A DNA stretch of 64,000 bases. It comes from AWTP1-13 sp033764875. Lineage in GTDB: Bacteria; Pseudomonadota; Alphaproteobacteria; Rhizobiales; Hyphomicrobiaceae. The position numbers and the translations under genes were made by a program. The stretch spans positions 1 through 64,000 of the forward strand of contig JANRIO010000011.1 in assembly GCA_033764875.1 (NCBI GenBank), read 5' to 3'. The number at the start of each line of letters is the position of its first letter. Position 1 is the first letter of the stretch. Shown here piece by piece: positions 8,023 to 17,759 of this stretch. The notes below the pieces were generated by a model. The model saw only the letters and a list, made by a program, of their open reading frames with translations, made no database searches and was not told where the DNA came from.

Positions 8023-8562
8023 ATCCGTAAACCAATGCGGGCCGCGCCCGAGCGCGAGCCATCCGGACCCAGGATCAACGACATGATCCGCGTCCGCGAA
8101 GTACGCCTGATTGACGAGACCGGCCAGAACGTGGGGGTTGTCCTCACCGCGGACGCCCTGGCGAAAGCCGTCGAAGCGGGACTAGACCTCGTCGAGGTCT
8201 CGCCTGACGCCAACCCGCCGGTCGCCAAGATCCTTGATTACGGCAAGTACAAATACCAAGAGCAGAAGAAGGCCGCCGAGGCCCGCAAGAAGCAGAAGGT
8301 CGTCGAGATCAAAGAGATCAAGATGCGACCGAGCATCGATGATCACGACTATGACGTGAAGCTGCGCGCCATCCGCCGCTTCTTCGAGGATGGCGACAAG
8401 GTCAAGGTCACACTACGCTTCCGCGGCCGCGAGATGGCCCACCAGCAATTGGGCTGGGAGGTGCTGCAGCGCGTCAAGGCGGAGACCGAGCCGATCGCCA
8501 AGGTCGAGTCCGAGCCGCGCATGGAAGGCCGGCAGATGGTCATGGTGCTGGCCCCGCGCTGA
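8023..8562 (+). CDS. infC: Translation initiation factor IF-3
   Basis: A 179-residue protein with the IF-3 N domain (PRINDMIRVREVRLIDETGQN), the Lys-rich linker (KYKYQEQKKAAEARKKQ) and the C domain (RPSIDDHDYDVKLRAIRRF, ending QMVMVLAPR). It binds the 30S subunit and checks start-codon and initiator-tRNA pairing. The ribosome binding site points to ATC at 8023 as start, which adds IRKP in front of MRAAPE and matches the usual length of alphaproteobacterial IF-3. A rare start codon on infC is known to allow autoregulation, because IF-3 rejects non-AUG starts. The usual rpmI-rplT genes do not follow here. Confidence 0.95.
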   Translation: MRKPMRAAPEREPSGPRINDMIRVREVRLIDETGQNVGVVLTADALAKAVEAGLDLVEVSPDANPPVAKILDYGKYKYQEQKKAAEARKKQKVVEIKEIKMRPSIDDHDYDVKLRAIRRFFEDGDKVKVTLRFRGREMAHQQLGWEVLQRVKAETEPIAKVESEPRMEGRQMVMVLAPR

Positions 8563-8829
8563 CGGAGCCGCATTGAGACGGCAGCCGGACGTGGATCGTC
8601 GCGTCCGGCGGATGTTTGCGGCCGACGCCGGAGGGTGGACGCGGCCGCTGCGGCGTGCTGGCGTGCACGGGGCCGCGCCGCTCCGCACCTATCGGCACTT
8701 CCACTCCGCGTTCCCAATGCGATAAGGTGCGCGTACGCTTGAGGTCGCGTCGCGATCCACGGCGCCGATATCGTCGTAGAATCCCAGGGGCGCATCCGCG
8801 GCGGCATCATCCAGGGCGGGGAGTGGCAG

Positions 8830-9924
8830 GTGAGGCGAAGGCAATTCCTTCGGGGCGGGGCGCTCGCAGCCCTTGCGACGCCCGTCGCGGTCGCCCCTGC
8901 GATCGCCCAGACAAAGCCCGAGCTGAAGTGGCGTCTGGCCTCGAGCTTCGGCAAGTCCCTCGACGTCATGCATGGCGCCGTCCAGGTGCTGTGCCGCTAC
9001 GTCGCCGAGGCGAGCGACAACCGTTTCGTCATCCAGCCCTTCCTTGCGGGCGAGCTTGCCCCGGGCGCGCAGGCGCTGGATGCCGTGAGCAGCGGCAGCG
9101 TCGAGTGCGCCTTCACGCCGCTGGGGTACTACGCCGCCAAGGACCCGACGCTGGTGTTCGGCTCCGGCGTGCCCTTCGGCCTCAACGATCGTCAGCAGCA
9201 GGCGTGGTGGCTGTTCGGCGGCGGCAAGGACATCGTCAACGGTGCCCTGCAGCGGCTCAATGCCTATGCCATCCCCGCCGGCGCATCGGGCACGCAGATG
9301 GGCGGCTGGTTCCGCAAGGAGCTTGCTGCTGTGGACGATCTCAAGGGCCTGCGCGTGCGCATCACCGGCATGGGCGGCCCGGTGCTGCAGCGCCTGGGCG
9401 CCGTGCCCTACCAGATGACGCACGCCGACACGCTGACCGCGCTGGAGAGCGGCAATCTCGACGCCGCCGAGTTCATCTGCCCGCACGACGACGAGCGGCT
9501 GGGCTTCGCCAAGGTGGCGCGCTTCAACTATTACCCCTGCTGGTGGGAGGGGAGCGGCATGCTGCACATGGCCGTCAATCTCGAGCAGTGGAACGCCCTG
9601 CCCAAGCCCTACCAGGCCATTCTGGCGCGCGCCTGCGACGCCTCATCGGGCTGGATGCGCGCCAAGTACGACAGCCTCAACCCGCCGGCGCTGCGCAAGC
9701 TCGTGGCCGAGGGAGCCATTCTGAAGCCGTTCCCCGCGGCCGTTCTCGAGGCCTGCTACAAGGCGACGGGAGAGCACCTTTCCGAGATCGCGGGCAAGAG
9801 CATTCCCTTCAAGAAGGCTCTCGACCAGCTCAACGGCTTCCGCACCGATCACCTGGCCTGGCGGCAGATCGCCGAGCAGGCCTACGACGGCTTCCTGATC
9901 GCCGCCACCCGCGGCAAGACCTGA
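8830..9924 (+). CDS. TRAP-type transporter substrate-binding protein (DctP family)
   Basis: A 364-residue periplasmic protein. The N-terminus RRRQFLRGGALAALATPVAVA is a twin-arginine signal ending at AIAQ. The mature part has the DctP pattern, including LASSFGKSLDVMHGAVQ, LKGLRVRITGMGGPVLQRLGA and the TALESGNLDAAEF region, resembling binding proteins annotated for mannitol/chloroaromatic acids. It would hand substrate to a DctQ-DctM membrane pair, but neither is in this window, so it is an orphan here. Start is GTG 8830 with GGGGAG six bases upstream. Confidence 0.85.
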   Translation: MRRRQFLRGGALAALATPVAVAPAIAQTKPELKWRLASSFGKSLDVMHGAVQVLCRYVAEASDNRFVIQPFLAGELAPGAQALDAVSSGSVECAFTPLGYYAAKDPTLVFGSGVPFGLNDRQQQAWWLFGGGKDIVNGALQRLNAYAIPAGASGTQMGGWFRKELAAVDDLKGLRVRITGMGGPVLQRLGAVPYQMTHADTLTALESGNLDAAEFICPHDDERLGFAKVARFNYYPCWWEGSGMLHMAVNLEQWNALPKPYQAILARACDASSGWMRAKYDSLNPPALRKLVAEGAILKPFPAAVLEACYKATGEHLSEIAGKSIPFKKALDQLNGFRTDHLAWRQIAEQAYDGFLIAATRGKT

Positions 9925-10373
9925 GCCGGGCTCGCCGCAATCCATCCTGCCGTTGCAGCTCGGCCCCTCTGCGTGCCTCCATCCGGTGGCCTTTCGGTTT
10001 TCCAGGCTGCCACGGTCCCGAGGATGCATCCCCATCGGGGGCCTTCCCAATACCAGGCACTCCCTCTCCGCATGCCTTCCCGGCCGAGCGGCAGCGAGAG
10101 CCGGGATCTTTCCCGGTTGCAATAGACCGCGGCGTGTAAGGATCCCGGATCGTCGTGCTCGCGCACGACGTCCGGGAAGGCACTCCGCGAGGGCGGTGCC
10201 TCGCGTCGGCCGGTGCCTCGCGTCGGCCACTGCCCTCGGATGAACTCCAGCCGGGAGCGCCCGCCGCGAGGCGCTGCGGCGCCGCGGCCGTGCTCAGCTC
10301 CAGAACGAGAAGAAGCCGCCGGAGGGCCCGTCTCAGTCCCGGTCGCGCTTGGGCTGCGGCGGCGCGGCCGTGC
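9925..10373. other. Intergenic region with a dispersed element and an 80-bp tandem duplication
   Basis: About 450 bases between convergent genes. It holds the 110-bp element at 10073-10182, its conserved left flank (about 10022-10072, with CCTTCCCAATACCAGGC), and an extra copy of the end of the L,D-transpeptidase gene. No gene is seen. Confidence 0.6.
10073..10182 (+). repeat. Dispersed 110-bp element, copy 3
   Basis: Ends TGCCTTCCCGG/CCGGGAAGGCA, perfect inverted repeats. Contains hairpins CCGGGA-TCTT-TCCCGG and CGTCGTGC-TCGC-GCACGACG. Confidence 0.85.
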
Positions 10374-10439
10374 TCAGTTCCAGAACGAGAAGAAGCCGCC
10401 GGAGGGCCCGTCCCAGTCCCGGTCGCGCTTGGGCTGCGG
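10282..10439. repeat. 80-bp tandem duplication of the 3' end of the L,D-transpeptidase gene
   Basis: The unit around GTGCTCAG(C/T)TCCAGAACGAG through CGCTTGGGCTGCGG occurs at about 10282-10359 and again at 10362-10439. I count two mismatches, a C/T at 10298 versus 10378 and a T/C in the TCTCAG/TCCCAG block. The right copy is the real gene end; the left copy lies beyond the stop codon, so the protein is unaffected. Confidence 0.85.
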
Positions 10440-12041
10440 TTGCCGGATCTTCAGCGCGCCCTGCGGCTCGTTGCTCATCACGACGATGAAGTCGGTGTCC
10501 TTGCCGGTCTCCAGGTTCGGCGCCTCGTCCGAGATGATCAGCGAGGAGCCCGGCACCATCAGTCCCGACACCCGCTCCACCAACTCGGCGGGCAGCGAGA
10601 CGCGCTCGAGCGCGGCCCTGGCGCCCTCCACGTCCGCCGCCACCGACAGACCCGTGCGCCGCACCGGCGTCGTCGGCGGCTTGTCGTTGGGCTTGACGGC
10701 CGGCGGCGCCACGGTCGGCATGGCCGCGATGTCGCGGTACATGGAGACGACGCTCCAGCGCATCTCGCGCGCGCCCTCGTCCTTGAAGTCGAGGGCCGTG
10801 TAGACGAAGCTGCCGATGGTCTTCTCCGGATCGCGGATGTCGATCGGCCCTTCCGTCACCGGCAGGTTCGCCTGCCGCACGTAGAAGCGGCGCATCTTCC
10901 GGCTGACGAGCACGGACACGGGCGAGAGCATGCGCACCGCCTCCTCCGCGTCGTCGTTGGCCTTGTCCTTGGCGATCTCGGCGCTGCGCGCCTCCTCCGC
11001 CGCGCGCTCGGCGGCCTCGGCCTTGGCATCGTTCTGCTGCCTGGCCTTCTCGAGCTCGGCGCGGGCATCCGCGACCCGCTGCTCCGCCTTCTGCAGGGCG
11101 GCCTCGCTGGCCGTGATCGCCTCCGGCTTCGCCTTCGGGTCGGCGCTGATCTTCTCCAGCGACTTGATCGCGGCTTTGAAGCCGTCCTCGCTGCGCGCGA
11201 GGTTGCTCTCGGCGCCCTTGAGCGCACGCTGGGCGGCCTGCGCCTCCCCGGCGCGCCGCTGTGCCATCTGCCTGGCCTCGGTTGCCTTGCGCGCCAGCGG
11301 CTGCAGCTCGGCCGACCTCGCCTTGGCGATGGCGCTGAGCTGGCCGAGGTGCCGCTCGGCCGTCGGCGACGGCGTCAGGACGTTCTCGAAGGCGAGGTTG
11401 CCGAGCCGCGAGATCGGCAGCTCGCCGCGCAGCGAGGCCCGCACCACGGGGGCCCGCACCGGCGCCAGGCTGGACTCCAGCGGCCGAGCCTTGAACAGCG
11501 CCGGGTGCTCGAAGGGTTGCGGCACGATGTCGTCGCGGGTGAGAATGACCCGCATGCCGAGCTTCGTCACGTCGAAGAGCTGCTGCGCGAAGCTGATCGG
11601 CAGGCGCACGCAGCCGTGCGAGGCCGGGTAGCCCGGCAGCGCCCCGGCGTGCAGCGCGATGCCCGTCCACGTGATCCGCTGCATGAACGGCATCGACGCG
11701 TCGTCGTAGAGATTGGAGTGATGCTCGGGCTTCTTCTGCACGATGCTGAAGATGCCCGACGGCGTCTCGTAGCCCGTGGCGCCCGAGGACACGGGCGACT
11801 GCAGGATGCGGCCGTTGCTGCCGTACACCGAGATGCGCTGCTCGTTGAGCGACACCACCGCGAACACGGGCAGCAGCTCGAACGGCTCGGAGTAGGTCGG
11901 GCGCCGGGGCTGCACCTCGTTATAGGAGTACTCGCCCGCGCGCTTGGAGAATTGCGCTGCGGCCGGACCGGCCGGCATGGCCGCAACACCGATGGCGGCA
12001 CACCCCGCCAGCAACCCGTCTCGCAAGCCCTGCAGTCTCAT
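10374..12041 (-). CDS. Secreted L,D-transpeptidase (YkuD) with a long coiled-coil
   Basis: A 555-residue exported protein. A signal sequence LLAGCAAIGVAAMPAGPAAAQ is followed by a YkuD domain (about 55-170) with H131 and the catalytic SHGCVRLP (C144). These enzymes form 3-3 crosslinks in peptidoglycan or attach proteins to it. Residues about 230-380 are Ala/Glu/Lys/Arg-rich heptad-like sequence predicted to form a coiled coil, an unusual addition that may span the periplasm or scaffold the enzyme. A C-terminal globular part of about 150 residues has ISDEAPNLETGKDTDF. Start M at 12041 chosen for its signal peptide. The gene end is tandemly duplicated downstream. Confidence 0.85.
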   Translation of the reverse strand: MRLQGLRDGLLAGCAAIGVAAMPAGPAAAQFSKRAGEYSYNEVQPRRPTYSEPFELLPVFAVVSLNEQRISVYGSNGRILQSPVSSGATGYETPSGIFSIVQKKPEHHSNLYDDASMPFMQRITWTGIALHAGALPGYPASHGCVRLPISFAQQLFDVTKLGMRVILTRDDIVPQPFEHPALFKARPLESSLAPVRAPVVRASLRGELPISRLGNLAFENVLTPSPTAERHLGQLSAIAKARSAELQPLARKATEARQMAQRRAGEAQAAQRALKGAESNLARSEDGFKAAIKSLEKISADPKAKPEAITASEAALQKAEQRVADARAELEKARQQNDAKAEAAERAAEEARSAEIAKDKANDDAEEAVRMLSPVSVLVSRKMRRFYVRQANLPVTEGPIDIRDPEKTIGSFVYTALDFKDEGAREMRWSVVSMYRDIAAMPTVAPPAVKPNDKPPTTPVRRTGLSVAADVEGARAALERVSLPAELVERVSGLMVPGSSLIISDEAPNLETGKDTDFIVVMSNEPQGALKIRQPQPKRDRDWDGPSGGFFSFWN

Positions 12042-12152
12042 GTCACACCTCAGAGAAGGCTTCAGCCCTGAACCGCAAATGTTGGCCACCGCAGCCCGGA
12101 TTCCACGCCGCGCACAATTCAAGAGTTCGCGAACGCTCGGGTTCGCGGGCGC

Positions 12153-13022
12153 TCATAGCGAACGCGCCACACGGAACCCCGCCTGATTAACGCGCAGCTC
12201 CGGGAAAGTTGCATAGCGGTAGGCCGCGCGCAGGGCCACCGGCTGGTAGTTCCAGGAGCCGCCGCGCAGGATCCGCAGCTTGCAGTTGCGCTCCTCCACG
12301 GCCGAGCCGTCGCTCGGGGCGCGAGCGTAGCTGTCCCGGTAGCAGTCTTCCACCCACTCCCAGACGTTGCCGTGCATCTCGTGCAGGCCGAACGCGTTCT
12401 TGGGCATGGTGCCGGTGTCGACGGTCTTCTGCCGGTAGATGCCGCCATTCGGCCTGCCGTAGCTGAAGTTGGCGTCGTAGTTGGCCTGCTGGTAGGTGAT
12501 CGTGGCCCCGGTCGAGAACGGCGGCGGGGCCGGGTTCCACTTCGTCTGCGCGCGGGCCGCGTATTCCCACTCCGCCTCGCTCAGAAGGCGATAGGGCTTG
12601 CCGGTCTTCTTGGCGAGCCAGGCGACGTATTGCTTCGCGTCGCCCCAGGCGACGTTGATCACCGGCCGCCGGCCGCGGCCCCATCCGCTGTCCTCCGGCC
12701 GGACCGTGCACCCGCCCTCCTTCACGCAGTCGTCCCACTGCGCGAAGGTCACCTCGACCTTGCCGACGGCGAACGCCTGCGCGATCGTCACCTTGCGCTG
12801 TGGGCCCTCGTTGGGGCTGCGTCCGCGCTCCGTCTCGGCCGAGCCCATCATGAACTCCCCCGGCGGCACCACGACCATCTCCGGACAGCTCGCGCAATCC
12901 TTGAAGGTCGAGCCGGCGCGGGGTGACGTCTCGGAGGCGGCGCCGGCCGGCAGCGAGGTCGCGCCGAAGACTGCAAGAGCAAGCGGCAGAAGGCGAAATT
13001 TGCGTCCCACGTTTCGTCCCAT
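12153..13022 (-). CDS. Exported sulfatase-modifying-factor (FGE-sulfatase) domain protein
   Basis: A 289-residue protein with signal peptide (KFRLLPLALAVFGATSLPAGA) and the SUMF1/FGE fold: MVVVPPGEFMMGS, then RPVINVAWGDAKQYVAWL, LLSEAEWEYAARA, GLHEMHGNVWEWVEDCY and LRILRGGSWNYQPVALRAAYR. The two catalytic cysteines of true formylglycine-generating enzymes, expected in the GGS region, are absent. Sulfatase activation is therefore unlikely; many such periplasmic proteins have binding or signalling roles. ATG 13022 is preferred over a TTG 7 codons upstream. It lies behind the L,D-transpeptidase on the same strand, about 110 bases upstream of it. Confidence 0.8.
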   Translation of the reverse strand: MGRNVGRKFRLLPLALAVFGATSLPAGAASETSPRAGSTFKDCASCPEMVVVPPGEFMMGSAETERGRSPNEGPQRKVTIAQAFAVGKVEVTFAQWDDCVKEGGCTVRPEDSGWGRGRRPVINVAWGDAKQYVAWLAKKTGKPYRLLSEAEWEYAARAQTKWNPAPPPFSTGATITYQQANYDANFSYGRPNGGIYRQKTVDTGTMPKNAFGLHEMHGNVWEWVEDCYRDSYARAPSDGSAVEERNCKLRILRGGSWNYQPVALRAAYRYATFPELRVNQAGFRVARSL

Positions 13023-13128
13023 CGTCGTTTTCGGGCCGCACAATATAGCGGTAATGCGCGCACAATGAAGGCAGCCCGTTAATTATTTGACTCGTTCTGG
13101 AACGCGGATCTTCCTGCAACTGACGGCT

Positions 13129-13608
13129 TCAGCGCGCACGCTTTACACCAACCTGCGGATAGAGCTTGTAGCCAAGCTTGGGCTGCCGGAACGAGGCGCC
13201 CGGGTCCACCAGGATGTCGCGGCCGAGCGCCTGCCGGCCGATCAGCATCCGGTAGCTCATCATCTGCCGGTTGGTGAGCGTGATCTCGATCGGCCACTCG
13301 CGCGCGCCGATGCGGATCGTCGTCTCGATCACGTAGCGCTCCTCGCGCTCGCCGTTGGACGATCTGACCTCGCGCATGCCCACGAGCGGGGCGATGCAAG
13401 TGACCTCGAGGTCGCTGCGGCGCGGGATCGGGTGCACGCCGAAGCGCACCTTGCGCGATCGGGCCGGGCCGAACGGCTCGATGAACACGGCGTGCAGCGC
13501 CGAGGTGCGCGCGCCCGTGTCGACCTTCGCCTTGATGGCGGGAAGGGCCAGTCCGGGCAGCGCGACCCACTCTTCCCAGCCGAGGATGAGCGGCGCGTCA
13601 GGCGGCAT
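13129..13608 (-). CDS. Retropepsin-like protease, RimB/PF05618 family
   Basis: A 159-residue protein with the aspartic-protease-like motif KVDTGARTSALHA near residue 28 and the family's MSYRMLIGRQAL block. Relatives are often annotated ATP-dependent zinc proteases; some are linked to RimK-type glutamate ligases and cleave poly-glutamate tails. No rimK is visible nearby. ATG 13608 has AAGG upstream and lies about 100 bases after the dienelactone hydrolase gene on the same strand. Confidence 0.75.
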   Translation of the reverse strand: MPPDAPLILGWEEWVALPGLALPAIKAKVDTGARTSALHAVFIEPFGPARSRKVRFGVHPIPRRSDLEVTCIAPLVGMREVRSSNGEREERYVIETTIRIGAREWPIEITLTNRQMMSYRMLIGRQALGRDILVDPGASFRQPKLGYKLYPQVGVKRAR

Positions 13609-13709
13609 CGGCAACCTTGTGATTCGAGGAGGACCCCCGCACACTATGCCCGCTGCGGGCGCATGCGTGCAATCGCACCCTGGCCTCCCGCGCTGATCCT
13701 GAGCGCTTC

Positions 13710-14585
13710 TCAGCCCTTGCCGAGGCCGTTCGCCTGGAACCAGGCCAGCATCCTCTGCCAGCCGTCCTTTGCCTCGGCGTCCCGGTACGATGGCCGGTAG
13801 TCGGCGAAGAAGGCGTGCGGCGCCTCGGGATAGACGTGGATGCGGCTGGCCGAGCCGGCGCCGAGCGCCGCCCTCATCTCGTCGACGGTGGCGACCGGAA
13901 TGCCGGCGTCCGCCCCGCCGTAGAGGCCGAGCACCGGCACCGTCAGGCCTGCGGCGACATCGATCGGCTGCGTCGGCGTGCTCGCCGTCCTGTCGCCGGC
14001 GAGGCGTCCGTACCAGGCGACGCCGGCCTTGATGCTGGGCCTGTGCGCCGCATACAGCCACACGATCCGCCCGCCCCAGCAGAAGCCGGTGATGCCGACC
14101 CGGCTCGTGTCGGCCGGGCCGGCCTTCGCCGCGAACCTCAAGGCCTCGTCGATGTCCGCCATCACCTGCGCGTCGGGCACCTTGGCGACGATGGGCCGGA
14201 TCTCGTCGAAGGTCTTCAGGCTCGCGACGTCGCCCTGGCGATGGTACAGCGCGGGGGCAAGCGCCAGGTAGCCCTCCTTGGCCAGCCGCCGGCACACGTC
14301 CTGGATGTGCTCGTGCAGCCCGAAGATCTCCTGCACCACCACCACCACGGGGCAGCGGCCGCCCGCCTTGGGGTGCGCCAGGTAGACCGGGATCGGCGTG
14401 CCGCCGCAGGCAAAGGCATCCATGCGCGCCTCGATGCCCGCCGTATCGGTCACGACCAGGGTCTGCGCCGCGACCGGCTGGGTGGACAGGGCAAAGCCGC
14501 CGGCGTGGCCCGTGGCTGTGCCGCCGGCCGCAGCCTCGCGCCGGTCCGCCTCCGCGAGTGTCCAAAGCGCGTCGCTGCGGTCCAT
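13710..14585 (-). CDS. Dienelactone hydrolase family protein
   Basis: A 291-residue alpha/beta hydrolase with nucleophile Cys in VGITGFCWGGR, acid residue in the GLYGGADAGIP region and His in YPEAPHAFFADYR, the Cys-Asp-His set of the family. An N-terminal extension (about 60 residues, Ala/Thr-rich) precedes the conserved PVYLAHPKAGG; it does not look like a clear signal peptide. Known members open dienelactones in chloroaromatic degradation, but most have other substrates. ATG 14585 has GGAGG five bases upstream and is preferred over the longer start at 14603. Confidence 0.8.
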   Translation of the reverse strand: MDRSDALWTLAEADRREAAAGGTATGHAGGFALSTQPVAAQTLVVTDTAGIEARMDAFACGGTPIPVYLAHPKAGGRCPVVVVVQEIFGLHEHIQDVCRRLAKEGYLALAPALYHRQGDVASLKTFDEIRPIVAKVPDAQVMADIDEALRFAAKAGPADTSRVGITGFCWGGRIVWLYAAHRPSIKAGVAWYGRLAGDRTASTPTQPIDVAAGLTVPVLGLYGGADAGIPVATVDEMRAALGAGSASRIHVYPEAPHAFFADYRPSYRDAEAKDGWQRMLAWFQANGLGKG

Positions 14586-14654
14586 CGGGCCTCCGTCGTC
14601 CACGGCTCATTCGCAGTCCATCTAGAGGGCGCGCCGGGGCCGCGCAATGCCTCT

Positions 14655-15242
14655 ATGATGGCCCAGGCGGACCTTGCGGCGGCACCGATGCGCACCAGCG
14701 ACCTAGACATCCTATTCGTACCCGGCTGGGGCAACTCCGGCCCCTACCACTGGCAGAGCCGCTGGCAGGCCAGGCTCAAGACCGCGCGCCGGGTCGACCT
14801 TGCGAGCTGGGACGCGCCCGTCAAGGCCGAGTGGGTGGCGCGACTGGTGGCCGCCGTCGGCACGTCGACGCGGCCCGTGCTGCTCGTCGCCCACTCGCTG
14901 GGCGTCCTGGCGGTCGCCCACGCCGCCCCGCTGCTGCCCGCCGGCCGGGTCGCCGGCGCCTTCCTCGTCGGCCTGCCCGACGCCGAGACGCAGGCCCTGC
15001 CCGAGGCCATCGACAAGGCCTTCGCGCCCCTGCCGCGCACGGCCCTGCCGTTTCCGAGCGTGCTCGTGCACTCCGCCACGGACCCCTACTGCACGCCCGC
15101 GCGCGCCGTCGAGTTTGCGCAGGTCTGGGGCGCCGAGCCGGCGGACGCGGGCGACGCCGGCCACATCAATGCCGCCTCCGGCCACGGCCCCTGGCCCGAG
15201 GGCCTGCTGCGGCTCGCCACCTTCCTGCGGCATCTGGGCTAG
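14655..15242 (+). CDS. RBBP9/YdeN-type serine hydrolase
   Basis: A 195-residue alpha/beta hydrolase with family features: ILFVPGWGNSGPYHWQSRW at the front, nucleophile in LLVAHSLGVLAVAHA, Asp in HSATDPYC, and His in GDAGHINAASGHGPWPEG, where the GHIN...GHGPWPEG pattern is diagnostic. Start could also be M at 14688 (MRTSDLDIL), which removes 11 poorly conserved residues. Divergent from the dienelactone hydrolase gene. Substrate unknown. Confidence 0.8.
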   Translation: MMAQADLAAAPMRTSDLDILFVPGWGNSGPYHWQSRWQARLKTARRVDLASWDAPVKAEWVARLVAAVGTSTRPVLLVAHSLGVLAVAHAAPLLPAGRVAGAFLVGLPDAETQALPEAIDKAFAPLPRTALPFPSVLVHSATDPYCTPARAVEFAQVWGAEPADAGDAGHINAASGHGPWPEGLLRLATFLRHLG

Positions 15243-15509
15243 CGTCCTGACCGCGAAGGAGAAGCAATGAGGCGAGCGTGATTCAGGGCCAGAAGCCCGT
15301 CTCCAAAACGCGCCGCAAGCGATGGATCGGGCTTCCCGGTCCTGACACCAGAGCAGCGTTTCACACGTCGGCGCGTGTCGCGTGAAGGTGCTCGCACGAT
15401 CAAGTGCATAGCGCGCGTCCGCTTCCGAAGCAACGCAAAGCGCTCTGGCGTTCGCGACGGCCGGTGGCATAGTCCTCCCAACAACAAGTCGTCGTCTCGG
15501 AGGACGCTG

Positions 15510-17057
<1,548 letters not shown>

Positions 17058-17759
17058 CCGGAGCGCGAGCCCGAGCTCGCGCCCTGGCGAGCACGGGCAA
17101 GGACTGCAAAGGTCGCAAGGCGCATGCGTCCGGTTCCCTCTCCCCGTCCTTACGGGGAGAGGGCTAGGGTGAGGGGCAGAAGCTTGCTCCGAAGCCGGAG
17201 TATGGATTCGGCATCGCCCTCATCCTCGCGTCGCGCGGGCGGCTGCCCCTCACCCCGGCCCTCTCCCCGCAAGCGGGGAGAGGGAGAAGAGGGGGCGCAT
17301 CTCCTATCCCCGCTCCTGCGGACGGTGAGACAATGCCCCCATCGCCGCCCACGAGGGAGTGCTCTCGCGAGGCATTTCGAGCGGACGGGCGGCGGGACGT
17401 CGGACGGAGGGCCCTTCTCGCCGTGGCGGCTGATCGCCCACCGCCTGCCCGGGAAAGAACGTGAGCCGGACATGGCTCGCCTGGTACCCGTGCCCGGGCG
17501 CCGTCACGACGTCGCGGGGCGTGGACGCCCTCTCTTGCACATGAGCCTGGCCGAAGCGCCCCGCTCCCTCACTCCCATCCCCCGGACGTCGCGGCGTGCC
17601 GGGCGATTGGCGTGCGCGGCGTCCAAGGCTACTTGATCCGGCTGCAGCTCTTCCCTTTCGGTGCCCCCAATACAGGTCAATCGACGTCGGGCGCAGCTGG
17701 CAGACAATTGTGTCTGGCGGTGCTCGTGCCGTAGACGCAGCTCGCATCCTTCGGCAGCA
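17058..17759. other. 700-base intergenic region between convergent genes
   Basis: It contains the paired palindromes at 17138-17284. The rest (about 17300-17740) has only short low-complexity frames. I see no gene, though decayed coding sequence is possible. Confidence 0.5.
17138..17284. repeat. Inverted pair of CCCTCTCCCCG palindromes
   Basis: Hairpin CCCTCTCCCCGT-CCTT-ACGGGGAGAGGG (17138-17164) and hairpin CCCTCTCCCCGC-AA-GCGGGGAGAGGG (17260-17284). The flanking GGTGAGGGGCAG and CTGCCCCTCACCCC are also inverted, so the whole block can fold on itself. This is a style of intergenic palindrome common in alphaproteobacterial genomes. Confidence 0.8.
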
